Source of the DNA: Anaeromicropila populeti | GTDB lineage: Bacteria; Bacillota; Clostridia; Lachnospirales; Lachnospiraceae | Assembly: GCF_900112775.1 (NCBI RefSeq) | Contig: NZ_FOYZ01000006.1 | Span: 202,644-266,643 of the forward strand | DNA length: 64,000 nt | Direction: 5' to 3' | In this document: positions 32,890 through 40,471 of the stretch, in pieces | How positions within the stretch are numbered: the first letter of the stretch is position 1 | How the letters are laid out: each line of letters starts with the position of its first letter | Position numbers and translations under genes: made by a program | Notes under the pieces: generated by a model | Databases searched by the model: none | What the model saw: the letters and a program-made list of their open reading frames with translations, nothing else | What the model was told of the DNA's origin: nothing

Positions 32890-34164
32890 ATGTCAGATTA
32901 TCAGATAGAAACAAAGTGTGTTCAAGGAGCATGGAACCCTAAAAAGGGGGAACCAAGGGTGCTGCCGATTTATCAGAGTACTACATTTAAGTATGAAACA
33001 AGTGATCAGATGGCGAGATTATTTGATTTGGAAGAGGACGGATATTTTTATTCCAGACTACAGAATCCGACTAATGACTTAGTAGCTGAGAAAATATGCC
33101 AATTGGAAGGCGGCGCAGCAGCGATGCTGACATCATCAGGTCAGGCGGCTATTTTTTATGCAGTGTTTAATATATGTGAGGCTGGAGATCACATTGTATG
33201 TTCGTCTATGTTGTATGGTGGAACTTACAATTTATTTTCTGTTACATTAAAAAAATTAGGAATCGAAACTACCTTTGTGGATCCAGATGCAGAGCCAGAA
33301 GAATTAGAAAAAGCGTTTCAGCCAAATACAAAAGTGTTATATGCAGAAACCATTGCTAATCCAGCACTAGTCGTCCTGGATATAGAGAAATTTGCAAAAC
33401 TTGCACACAGTCATAATGTTCCATTAATTGTAGACAATACTTTTGCAACTCCAATCAACTGTCAGCCTATTAAATGGGGAGCAGATATTGTCATACATTC
33501 TACATCCAAGTATATGGATGGGCATGGAATTATTTTAGGAGGCTGTATCGTGGACAGTGGTAATTTTGACTGGATGGCATATGGTGAGAAGTATCATGGA
33601 TTGACTCAGCCAGATCCGTCGTATCATGGAATTATCTATGCTGAAAAGTTTGGCAAGAAGGCTTATATTACAAAGGTGAATGTTCAGCTTATGAGAGATT
33701 TAGGAGCAACGCCGGCTCCACAGAACTCATTTCTGCTGAATATTGGGTTGGAAACATTGCATCTTCGTGTACCACGTCATTGTGAAAATGCACAGAAGGT
33801 TGCAGAATACCTGAGTACCCATGAGAAAATTGCATGGGTGAAATACGCTGGACTTCCAACAGATAAGTATTATCCTCTTCATCAGAAATATTGTCCAAAA
33901 GGGACCTGCGGAGTTCTTTGCTTTGGGTTGAAGGGCGGAAGAGATGAGAGTGTAGCATTTATGGATAAGCTTAAGCTCGCAGCAATTGTAACTCATGTCG
34001 CAGATGCCCGTACCTGCGTTTTACATCCAGCCAGCCACACTCACAGGCAAATGACAGAGGAAAAGCTCATTGAAGCAGGAGTACAGCCTGATTTAATTCG
34101 TTTTTCCGTTGGTATTGAAAATGCAGACGACATTATTGCAGATTTAGAGCAGGCACTGAAATAA
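32890..34164 (+). CDS. O-acetylhomoserine sulfhydrylase / Cys-Met metabolism PLP enzyme, copy 1
   Basis: A 424-residue fold-type I PLP enzyme of the Cys/Met family. It starts IETKCVQGAWNPKKGEPR and has YSRLQNPTNDLVAEKI, ALTSS-type MLTSSGQAAIFYA, LIVDNTFATP and the PLP-lysine motif HSTSKYMDGHG. The length and the ETLHLRVPRHCENA and VADARTCVLHPASHTHRQM segments fit O-acetylhomoserine aminocarboxypropyltransferase (MetY type), which makes homocysteine from O-acetylhomoserine and sulfide. Cystathionine-lyase-like activities cannot be excluded by eye. It is monocistronic with its own promoter and terminator. The paralogue is at 34496. Confidence 0.85.
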   Translation: MSDYQIETKCVQGAWNPKKGEPRVLPIYQSTTFKYETSDQMARLFDLEEDGYFYSRLQNPTNDLVAEKICQLEGGAAAMLTSSGQAAIFYAVFNICEAGDHIVCSSMLYGGTYNLFSVTLKKLGIETTFVDPDAEPEELEKAFQPNTKVLYAETIANPALVVLDIEKFAKLAHSHNVPLIVDNTFATPINCQPIKWGADIVIHSTSKYMDGHGIILGGCIVDSGNFDWMAYGEKYHGLTQPDPSYHGIIYAEKFGKKAYITKVNVQLMRDLGATPAPQNSFLLNIGLETLHLRVPRHCENAQKVAEYLSTHEKIAWVKYAGLPTDKYYPLHQKYCPKGTCGVLCFGLKGGRDESVAFMDKLKLAAIVTHVADARTCVLHPASHTHRQMTEEKLIEAGVQPDLIRFSVGIENADDIIADLEQALK

Positions 34165-34187
34165 GAAAATATAAAATAGCATATCCT

Positions 34188-34220
34188 AAAAACACGTTTA
34201 ACTATAAAACGTGTTTTTTT
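34188..34220 (+). terminator. Terminator of the first sulfhydrylase gene
   Basis: AAACACGTTT (34190-34199) pairs with AAACGTGTTT (34207-34216) around a seven-base loop, followed by more T. Confidence 0.88.
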
Positions 34221-34380
34221 TATGTAATAGGAAATTGCTCCGCATATCCTATTACATAAAAAAGCACCCTAAAAAAACAGGGTGCAGGATGATGTGCACT
34301 TGTGTGCAAGGAATATTGTGGCTAAAGGACAGCCACATCCACAAGGCGCGGCAAAGTGTGTGGAACACACACTTTGTTCT
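34221..34380 (+). repeat. Dispersed intergenic hairpin element, copy 1 (longest)
   Basis: This 160-base element has four hairpins in series. ATGTAATAGGA (34222-34232) pairs with TCCTATTACAT. GCACCCT (34264-34270) pairs with AGGGTGC (34279-34285). GTGGCT (34318-34323) pairs with AGCCAC (34331-34336) inside CTTGTG/CACAAG. AAAGTGTGTG (34353-34362) pairs with CACACACTTT (34366-34375). It ends CACTTTGTTC. Copies or scars lie at 38796-38890 and 50811-50837. No coding frame is convincing. Confidence 0.75.
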
Positions 34381-34396
34381 TTCAAAAATAAACTGC

Positions 34397-34425
34397 TTGA
34401 CAAGAGAAAACTTATATCATATAAT
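34397..34425 (+). promoter_or_regulatory. Consensus sigma-A promoter of the second sulfhydrylase gene
   Basis: TTGACA (34397-34402) and TATAAT (34420-34425) are both perfect and 17 bases apart. The -10 box lies inside the inverted repeat at 34417-34453. Confidence 0.88.
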
Positions 34426-34453
34426 TCATATCAAACAAATATGAATTATATGA
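34417..34453 (+). promoter_or_regulatory. Perfect 15-bp inverted repeat over the -10 box, probable operator
   Basis: TCATATAATTCATAT (34417-34431) and ATATGAATTATATGA (34439-34453) are perfect inverted repeats with a seven-base spacer. The repeat covers the -10 hexamer and the start of transcription, the usual place for a repressor site. No T-tract follows, so it is not a terminator. The regulator is unknown; a sulfur or methionine repressor would make sense. Confidence 0.7.
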
Positions 34454-34495
34454 ATTGTCTTGACAAGGTCTTGATAAGAAAGTGAGGAAAAAATT

Positions 34496-35797
34496 ATGAG
34501 CACAAAGAGAGAAGAAAGAAATTTAAAATTTGAGACGCTACAACTACATGTTGGACAGGAAGAACCAGATGCTGTAACAGATGCAAGGGCAGTACCGATT
34601 TACTTATCCTCCTCATTTGTTTTTCGTGATTCAGAGCATGCCGCAGCACGTTTTGGGCTTCGGGATGCAGGGAATATTTATAGCAGGCTTACCAATCCTA
34701 CCAATGATGTTTTTGAAAAAAGGATTGCTGCGTTAGAAGGTGGTATTGCTGGATTAGCAGTTAGTTCTGGATCGGCTGCGATTGCATATACTGTTCAGAC
34801 GCTTGCTGTCCAGGGAGAACATATTGTTGCAGCAAAAACCTTATACGGTGGAACGTATAATCTTCTGGCACATACATTACCCCAGTACGGAATCCAGACT
34901 ACATTTGTAGATCCAGATGAGGAGGGCAGTTTTGAACGTGCTATTCAGGAGAATACAAAGGCTGTACTGATTGAGTCAATTGGGAACCCTAACGCCAGTC
35001 TTATTGACATTAGTAAAGTTGCTGAGATTGCTCATAGAAATCATATACCACTAATTGTTGATAATACATTTGCCACTCCTTATTTAATAAAACCAATTGA
35101 ACACGGTGCAGATATTGTAGTACATTCTGCTACTAAATTTATTGGAGGACATGGAACCGCTTTAGGAGGTGTAATTGTGGACGGAGGAAAGTTTGACTGG
35201 GCAGCATCAGGAAAATTTCCTAATCTGTCAAAACCAAATCCAAGCTATCATGGAGTTGTGTTTACTGAGGCAGCTGGTGCAGCAGCATTTATTACGGCTG
35301 TACGTGCTATTTTATTAAGAGATACAGGGGCAACCTTATCTCCCATTCATTCTTTCTTGTTTTTACAGGGATTAGAAACCTTATCTCTCAGAGTAGAAAG
35401 ACATGTGGAAAATGCCCTTAAAGTAGTAAACTATTTAGAAAAGCATCCTCTAGTTGAAAAAGTAAATCATCCAGCAGTTAAAACGAATCCATACCATGAA
35501 TTATATAATAAAATATATACAAAAGGTGCTGGTTCCATTTTTACATTTGAGATCAAGGGCGGAGAGAAAGAAGCCAAAGCTTTTATTGATCACCTAGAAA
35601 TTTTTTCACTGCTGGCAAATGTGGCTGATGTAAAATCACTTGTAATTCACCCAGCATCTACTACACATTCGCAAATGAATGAAGAAGAGCTGGAGGCATC
35701 TGGAATCAAAGAAAATACGATTCGCTTATCTATTGGAACAGAGCATATAGATGACATTCTATTTGATCTGGAAAATGCATTTGCAGCAATTAAATAA
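34496..35797 (+). CDS. O-acetylhomoserine sulfhydrylase (MetY type), copy 2
   Basis: A 433-residue PLP enzyme of the Cys/Met family. It begins with the MetY-like FETLQLHVGQEEPDAVTDARAVPI and has YSRLTNPTNDVFEKRIAAL, AVSSGSAAIAYTVQ, LIVDNTFATPY and the PLP-lysine HSATKFIGGHG. GLETLSLRVERHVENA and SLVIHPASTTHSQM complete the pattern. The N terminus and length make it the better match of the two paralogues to O-acetylhomoserine aminocarboxypropyltransferase. It has a consensus promoter with an operator-like palindrome (34417-34453) and its own terminator, so it is regulated separately from copy 1. Confidence 0.9.
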   Translation: MSTKREERNLKFETLQLHVGQEEPDAVTDARAVPIYLSSSFVFRDSEHAAARFGLRDAGNIYSRLTNPTNDVFEKRIAALEGGIAGLAVSSGSAAIAYTVQTLAVQGEHIVAAKTLYGGTYNLLAHTLPQYGIQTTFVDPDEEGSFERAIQENTKAVLIESIGNPNASLIDISKVAEIAHRNHIPLIVDNTFATPYLIKPIEHGADIVVHSATKFIGGHGTALGGVIVDGGKFDWAASGKFPNLSKPNPSYHGVVFTEAAGAAAFITAVRAILLRDTGATLSPIHSFLFLQGLETLSLRVERHVENALKVVNYLEKHPLVEKVNHPAVKTNPYHELYNKIYTKGAGSIFTFEIKGGEKEAKAFIDHLEIFSLLANVADVKSLVIHPASTTHSQMNEEELEASGIKENTIRLSIGTEHIDDILFDLENAFAAIK

Positions 35798-35802
35798 TGA
35801 AA

Positions 35803-35842
35803 GGAAAAAGGTGTCTGGATGATAAATTTCAGACACTTTTTT
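35803..35842 (+). terminator. Terminator of the second sulfhydrylase gene
   Basis: GTGTCTG (35811-35817) pairs with CAGACAC (35830-35836); flanking A-run and T-run extend the stem, followed by TTTTTTAAT. Confidence 0.88.
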
Positions 35843-35871
35843 AATAAAACAGCAAAAAAATATATGATTTT

Positions 35872-35901
35872 TTACCAAAACAGGTCGTTATGTGGTATAA
35901 T
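35872..35901 (+). promoter_or_regulatory. Possible promoter of the LytTR/histidine kinase operon
   Basis: A good TATAAT (35896-35901) has TTACCA (35872-35877) 18 bases upstream. The -35 is weak. Confidence 0.4.
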
Positions 35902-35939
35902 ATTCTTAAACGAATTATTTAGTGGGACAGGTGGTTAAC

Positions 35940-36674
35940 TTGCTTAAAATTGCAGTATGTGACGATAATGAGTCTATTTGTGGCGAAATTGAAAAAATAT
36001 TACAAAAAATAGAGAAGGAGTGTTCCAGTAAGCTTGAGATTGAAGTTTTTTATTCCGGTGAGGAGTTGTGTAACGGGATTTCGAATAAAGAGCAGTTTGA
36101 TATTATTTTTTTGGATATTGAATTGAAATTAATGAGTGGGATAGAAGTTGGAACCAGAATTAGAGAAGAGATGCAGAACGATATTACACAGATTGTCTAC
36201 ATATCTTCAAAAGAAACCTATGCAATGGATTTATTTAAAATCAGGCCATTAGATTTTCTTATTAAGCCAATACAGTATCAAAGAATATATGACGTAATTA
36301 TGACAGCGCAAAGGCTTATAAATAAGGGAAATCAATTGTTTGAGTACCAGTTTAAACATGCTACATACAAAGTACCTGTAAAAAATATTTTGTACTTTGA
36401 AAGTGAAAACCGAAAGATTAATATTATTACAACTGATGAAGTCTATAGCTTTTATGGAACAATAGATAGTGTTTATAAGATGGTAAGGCAGTATAATTTT
36501 TTGGAGATACATAAGTCTTATTTAGTGAATTATAATTATATAATAAAGTTTGAATACCGGCAGGTGACATTATCAAACAAGAAAGTGCTGCCAATCAGCC
36601 AGATGAACAGAAAACGGATAAGAGCTATTCAGTTACAGTTAGAGAAGGATGGTGTAGATAATGGCCCTTACTAG
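35940..36674 (+). CDS. LytTR-family response regulator (AgrA-like)
   Basis: A 244-residue response regulator. The receiver domain (about 1-120) has the acidic pair CDDNE, phosphoacceptor FLDIEL with Asp59, and the conserved Lys in FLIKPI. The C-terminal LytTR DNA-binding domain (about 140-240) has ILYFESENRKINIITTDE, FLEIHKSYLVNYNYI and the ending LPISQMNRKRIRAI. The frame is open to a GTG at 35922, but a TTG at 35940 with AGGTGG five bases upstream gives MLKIAVCDDN, the usual AgrA-type start. The kinase gene overlaps its end by 14 bases. Confidence 0.9.
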   Translation: MLKIAVCDDNESICGEIEKILQKIEKECSSKLEIEVFYSGEELCNGISNKEQFDIIFLDIELKLMSGIEVGTRIREEMQNDITQIVYISSKETYAMDLFKIRPLDFLIKPIQYQRIYDVIMTAQRLINKGNQLFEYQFKHATYKVPVKNILYFESENRKINIITTDEVYSFYGTIDSVYKMVRQYNFLEIHKSYLVNYNYIIKFEYRQVTLSNKKVLPISQMNRKRIRAIQLQLEKDGVDNGPY

Positions 36675-37947
36675 TTACGACATTACTTGTGGTCTTTTAA
36701 ACATTTTAGGAACGTATTCTATATACAAGTTTATGAAAGTATTTTTTATGAAAGTTAGAACCAATTGTACAGTGGAAGTTTTGTCGTATGTTTTATATTA
36801 CATAATATGGAATTCTGTACTGTTTATATTCAAGATTCCTGCCGTTATGATAGTTTGCAATTTGATTTGTTTTTATATCATTACATTAAATTATGAAGCT
36901 TCAATAAAGAGCAGACTTCTTGCAATTACCTATATGTATGCAATGCTATGTTTTTCAGAAATATTCATTTCTTCTTTGACAGGATATTTGAAACAAGGGG
37001 ATGCTTTTTCTCGGTCTGAATATTCATCAATTGTAGGCCAAATAGAGACGCAGCTGTTAGTTTATGCAATTGTTCTGGTGATTGGAAATTATACAAATAT
37101 AAAGCGGGGAGTAGAAATTCCAATTAGCAGATGGATTTTTATTTTCTCTATTCCGCTAGGTTCCTTTTATATTATTTTTACCATACTTAGGTTTAATAAC
37201 ATGAATCCAGCTAAAACGATGAGTTGTGTAATTGCTTTAATGGGATTGAATATTGCGACATTCTATTTATATGATTCTTTAGCTGCATATTATGAAGAAC
37301 GGCTGGATAAAATGCTGCTGCGTAAGCAAAACGAATATTATGCGAAGCAATTTGAAATGATGAATCAGTCCAGTGAAAGCTTTCGGGCAATGCGGCATGA
37401 TTTGAAAAATCATCTGATTGTGCTGGATATGTTTTTAAAGGATGGAGATGCAGGAAAAGCGTCAGAGTACATTTCCAAAATAGTGGATACTTGCTATGGA
37501 GAGAAGAGGTTGGTTGAATCTGGGAATATCGAAATAGACAGTATTTTGAATTTTAAATTAGATGAGGCTTATACCAAGGGAATTGATCTTACCTATGACC
37601 TGAATATACCATCTTCTATCGCTGTTGAGCCATTGGATTTAGTAGCCATTCTTGGCAATCTTCTGGATAATGCTATTGCGGCATGCAGTAAGGTTACAGA
37701 AGAAAGGAAAATATCTTTTTCGTTCCGATACAGCAGAAATAAGATGTATATTCATGTATCTAATCCTTTTTATGGAAAAGTACTGTATAAAAATTCAAAG
37801 ATTGTTACAAGTAATAGCGATAAACAAAATCATGGAATAGGGCTGTCTAGTGTTCAGTCTATTATCCATAAATACGATGGTACAATGGAGATTTCTCATG
37901 AAGACAATGTTTTTAATGTGGATATATTAATGTATATTGACGGATGA
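36661..37947 (+). CDS. GHKL-type sensor histidine kinase (AgrC-like)
   Basis: A 428-residue membrane kinase. Six to seven membrane segments fill the first 200 residues, with no separate periplasmic domain. A coiled segment leads to the phosphoacceptor motif FRAMRHDLKNHL with His246. The ATPase domain (about 315-425) has the N box ILGNLLDNAIAAC and a G box HGIGLSS; it is a GHKL domain of the SpoOB-like DHp type. This is the AgrC/ComD architecture that senses peptides. No agrB or agrD gene lies nearby, so the signal is probably produced elsewhere or is not an autoinducing peptide. Confidence 0.9.
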   Translation: MALTSYDITCGLLNILGTYSIYKFMKVFFMKVRTNCTVEVLSYVLYYIIWNSVLFIFKIPAVMIVCNLICFYIITLNYEASIKSRLLAITYMYAMLCFSEIFISSLTGYLKQGDAFSRSEYSSIVGQIETQLLVYAIVLVIGNYTNIKRGVEIPISRWIFIFSIPLGSFYIIFTILRFNNMNPAKTMSCVIALMGLNIATFYLYDSLAAYYEERLDKMLLRKQNEYYAKQFEMMNQSSESFRAMRHDLKNHLIVLDMFLKDGDAGKASEYISKIVDTCYGEKRLVESGNIEIDSILNFKLDEAYTKGIDLTYDLNIPSSIAVEPLDLVAILGNLLDNAIAACSKVTEERKISFSFRYSRNKMYIHVSNPFYGKVLYKNSKIVTSNSDKQNHGIGLSSVQSIIHKYDGTMEISHEDNVFNVDILMYIDG

Positions 37948-37954
37948 ATATTAG

Positions 37955-37982
37955 TTTACATTTATATGGTTTATGGTATAAT
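37955..37982 (+). promoter_or_regulatory. Promoter of aroD
   Basis: TTTACA (37955-37960) and TATAAT (37977-37982) are 16 bases apart, 60 bases before aroD. Confidence 0.55.
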
Positions 37983-38041
37983 AGAGGCTGATTTCAGAAT
38001 TGGACAGTCAGTAAAATTATAATAAAGGTACAGGTGATTAG

Positions 38042-38794
38042 GTGAGCAGGGTGGTAATGGTAAAGAATGTGGCAATTGGTGAAGGAATTCCTAAAATCTG
38101 CGCTTCTGTTACAGGAGCTGTGAGGGAAGATATTTTGAAAGAAACGAGAAATATGTTGCAGGCTCCAGTTAATCTGGTAGAGTGGCGAGTGGATTTTTTT
38201 GAAGCCCATAAGGAATCAGACAGAGTAAAAGAAATGTTGTGTGAGATGCGGAAAATTTTAGGGGATATTCCGCTGCTGTTTACGTTTCGTTCTAAAAACG
38301 AAGGTGGCGAGGCTGATTTGCCATTTGATCAATATGCCCAGTTAAATTTAACGGTTGCAGAAGAAAAGTTAGCAGATTTAATTGATGTAGAATTATTTTA
38401 TAAGGAAGACCAGATTCCTGGACTGGTTAAGGAAATACAGAAAAGAGGCACTCTTGTTGTTATGTCTAATCATGATTTTCATAAGACACCTGAAAAAGAG
38501 GAAATCATTCTAAGACTTATGAAAATGCAGCAGTTGGGGGCTGATATTTTAAAGATAGCAGTAATGCCTCAGGATGAGAAGGATGTACTGACACTTCTAG
38601 AGGCAACCAATGAAATGAGGAGGCTGGAGCAGCCAGTAGTGACTATGTCAATGGGGAAAACAGGCTCAGTAAGCAGGATTGCGGGAGAAGTGTTTGGATC
38701 TGCAATTACTTTTGGAACAGTAGGAAAAGCCTCTGCTCCAGGACAAATACCAGCACATGCATTGAAAGAAGTTTTAGGTTTATTGCATGGATAA
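38042..38794 (+). CDS. aroD: Type I 3-dehydroquinate dehydratase
   Basis: A 250-residue class I dehydroquinase of the shikimate pathway, converting 3-dehydroquinate to 3-dehydroshikimate through a Schiff base. Features are VEWRVDFFE, PLLFTFRSKNEGG, SNHDFHKTP with the catalytic His, ADILKIAVMP with the Schiff-base Lys, and GSAITFGTVGKASAPGQIP at the end. The start is a GTG at 38042 with AGGTGAT upstream; an ATG at 38057 (MVKNVAIGEG) is an alternative. It stands alone rather than in an aro operon and is followed by the intergenic hairpin element. Confidence 0.93.
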   Translation: MSRVVMVKNVAIGEGIPKICASVTGAVREDILKETRNMLQAPVNLVEWRVDFFEAHKESDRVKEMLCEMRKILGDIPLLFTFRSKNEGGEADLPFDQYAQLNLTVAEEKLADLIDVELFYKEDQIPGLVKEIQKRGTLVVMSNHDFHKTPEKEEIILRLMKMQQLGADILKIAVMPQDEKDVLTLLEATNEMRRLEQPVVTMSMGKTGSVSRIAGEVFGSAITFGTVGKASAPGQIPAHALKEVLGLLHG

Positions 38795-38795
38795 A

Positions 38796-38890
38796 GAAAA
38801 AAGCACCCTAAAAAACAGGGTGCAGTATGATGTGCACTTGTGGGTAAGGATATTGTGGCTAACGGACAGCCACACCCACACTTTGTTCCT
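38796..38890 (+). repeat. Dispersed intergenic hairpin element, copy 2
   Basis: This copy has GCACCCT (38803-38809)/AGGGTGC (38817-38823), then GTGGGT (38840-38845)/ACCCAC (38874-38879) enclosing GTGGCT (38855-38860)/AGCCAC (38868-38873), and ends CACTTTGTTC. Compared with copy 1 it lacks the left ATGTAATAG hairpin and a 27-base segment near the right end. The outer stem has changed sequence but still pairs, which suggests selection on structure. Confidence 0.75.
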
Positions 38891-38902
38891 ATAAATATAT
38901 TT

Positions 38903-39415
38903 TTAGGATTCTTTTTTATAGGCATTTTGAACTTCTACAATATATAATGTATGAAAATCTTCATTTGGATAATAGTTGTCTATTAAGCTTTTATCAATAA
39001 AGCTGTCTGCACTTAAAACCTGAGCAAATAATTTTTTGCAGATAAGAACCAGTTTGCCTTCTTCAAAACAAGGAGTACCATTCATATGAGTAACTGTTAA
39101 ATTTGCTTTTGCAATTTTATCTTCATCCCGGCCTGAAATACTGCCTAAATATCCTAGTTCTTTTTTGAAACCTTCGTTAAAAAAAGTTAATGAAAAGGTA
39201 TCGTTTGTATCGATAAACTCTTTCGTGTATCGTTGTGGGCGAATGACAACAAAAGCAACATTTTTGGCCCACATAATTCCAAGACCACCCCAAGATGCAG
39301 TCATAGTATTTACTTTGTTTTCCGTACCAGCAGTTACCAGCATCCACTCTTTCCCTATCAGGTGAAATGTGTTGCTTTCTAATGTTTCTGGATCTATCAT
39401 GTTCCATTTACTCAT
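38903..39415 (-). CDS. Flavin reductase-like (FMN-binding split barrel) protein
   Basis: A 170-residue protein of the flavin reductase-like domain family. It has LVTAGTENKVNTMTASWGG, which binds the FMN phosphate in such proteins, FVVIRPQRYTKEFID, FSLTFFNEGFKKELGYLGSISGRDEDK and the C-terminal HTLYIVEVQNAY. It would be cytoplasmic and bind FMN, but the reaction cannot be deduced. GTGAGG precedes the ATG on the minus strand. It converges on aroD, with the intergenic hairpin element between them. Confidence 0.85.
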   Translation of the reverse strand: MSKWNMIDPETLESNTFHLIGKEWMLVTAGTENKVNTMTASWGGLGIMWAKNVAFVVIRPQRYTKEFIDTNDTFSLTFFNEGFKKELGYLGSISGRDEDKIAKANLTVTHMNGTPCFEEGKLVLICKKLFAQVLSADSFIDKSLIDNYYPNEDFHTLYIVEVQNAYKKES

Positions 39416-39557
39416 TTATAATACCTCACTTTCTAGTTTTAGATATAAAAATATGGCTTTTCAATATCCTATACCTATTATATAATGATAATGCTAAAAT
39501 ACAAGTAAAATGTTAAAAATTAACTTTATAAACGATTATTGAAAGGTTATCATAAAA

Positions 39558-40172
39558 ATGAATTATCAAAAGGAATTAGATGAAATACTGAAAAATTTGA
39601 AACAAAACCAGGAGGTTCCTACACTATTGCTGCATAGCTGCTGTGCTCCTTGCAGCAGTTATTGCCTGGAGTATCTGTCCCATTATTTTTACATTACAAT
39701 ATTTTATTACAATCCCAATATTTCTCCTCAGAAAGAATATGAGAAAAGGATAGAGGAACAGAAGAGATTCATTTCACAGCTGCCAGCTGGTTATGCTGTT
39801 TCTTTTTTAGAAGGAAAGTATAATCCCCAGGTGTTTTTAGAGATGGCACATGGGTTGGAAAAAGAGCCAGAGGGCGGAGAACGGTGCTTTCAATGTTATG
39901 AATTGCGTCTTAGAGAAGCTGCTGAAATTGCAGCAAATGAAAAATTCGATTATTTCACTACAACTTTATCAATCAGTCCACATAAAAATGCTCAGAAGTT
40001 AAACGAAATAGGGTTAAAACTGGAAAAGGAATATGGAGTAAATTATCTGCCTTCTGACTTTAAAAAGAAAAATGGATATAAGCGTTCCATTGAGTTATCA
40101 AGGGAATATGATTTATATCGACAAGATTATTGCGGATGCGTTTTCTCAAAAGGGGTTTTTCTTGACAAATAG
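39558..40172 (+). CDS. queH: Epoxyqueuosine reductase QueH
   Basis: A 204-residue QueH (formerly DUF208), which reduces epoxyqueuosine to queuosine in tRNA using an iron-sulfur cluster and another metal. The Cys motifs are LLLHSCCAPCSSYCLEYL near residue 25, ERCFQCYELRL near 110 and DYCGCVFS near the end. FYYNPNISPQKEYEKRIEEQ and TTLSISPHKN are also family segments. GAAAGG precedes the ATG. The -35 box of the feoAB promoter overlaps its last codons. Confidence 0.92.
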   Translation: MNYQKELDEILKNLKQNQEVPTLLLHSCCAPCSSYCLEYLSHYFYITIFYYNPNISPQKEYEKRIEEQKRFISQLPAGYAVSFLEGKYNPQVFLEMAHGLEKEPEGGERCFQCYELRLREAAEIAANEKFDYFTTTLSISPHKNAQKLNEIGLKLEKEYGVNYLPSDFKKKNGYKRSIELSREYDLYRQDYCGCVFSKGVFLDK

Positions 40173-40190
40173 GATGCTGAAATTTATAAT
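40162..40190 (+). promoter_or_regulatory. Consensus promoter of feoAB
   Basis: TTGACA (40162-40167) and TATAAT (40185-40190), both perfect, are 17 bases apart. The -35 lies inside the end of queH. Confidence 0.85.
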
Positions 40191-40198
40191 AACGTTAA

Positions 40199-40213
40199 TG
40201 AGAATTATTATCA
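40199..40213 (+). promoter_or_regulatory. Fur box in front of feoAB
   Basis: TGAGAATTATTATCA matches the 7-1-7 Fur box (TGATAATNATTATCA) in all but one position. It starts nine bases after the -10 box, so bound Fur would block transcription when iron is plentiful. Confidence 0.8.
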
Positions 40214-40246
40214 AATTACAAAAGTAAACTGATGTGAGGAAACTAG

Positions 40247-40471
40247 ATGAAGCTGATAGAAGGAAAAATAGGATTTTGTTATAAGGTAGAGGATATGGCA
40301 TTAGAAAAGTTAATTGAGCGGAGATTAGGTGCTTTGGGATTGACAAAAGGAACGAAATTGTATTTATTAAATAAAAAAGGCGGTTCTTTAATTTTTAAAG
40401 TCCGGGGGACAAGGCTGGCTGTTGGGAAAAAAATTGCAGAAGCTATTTTTGTTGAGGAGGCGGCATCATGA
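40247..40471 (+). CDS. feoA: Ferrous iron transport protein FeoA
   Basis: A 74-residue SH3-like FeoA protein, thought to interact with FeoB during ferrous iron uptake. It has the family's RRLGALGLTKGTKL and SLIFKVRGTRLAVGKKIAEAI. It starts MKLIEGKIGF and ends with the stop overlapping the feoB ATG by four bases (ATGA). It lies behind a consensus promoter and a Fur box. Confidence 0.9.
   Translation: MKLIEGKIGFCYKVEDMALEKLIERRLGALGLTKGTKLYLLNKKGGSLIFKVRGTRLAVGKKIAEAIFVEEAAS

Noticed and set aside
34211..34485. Two overlapping short open frames in the intergenic region
   Set aside because: They run through hairpins of the dispersed element and the consensus promoter; the sequences are not protein-like.
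36661..38041. Hidden agrD-like peptide gene near the kinase
   Set aside because: No short frame with a ribosome binding site and an amphipathic leader was found in the gaps on either side.
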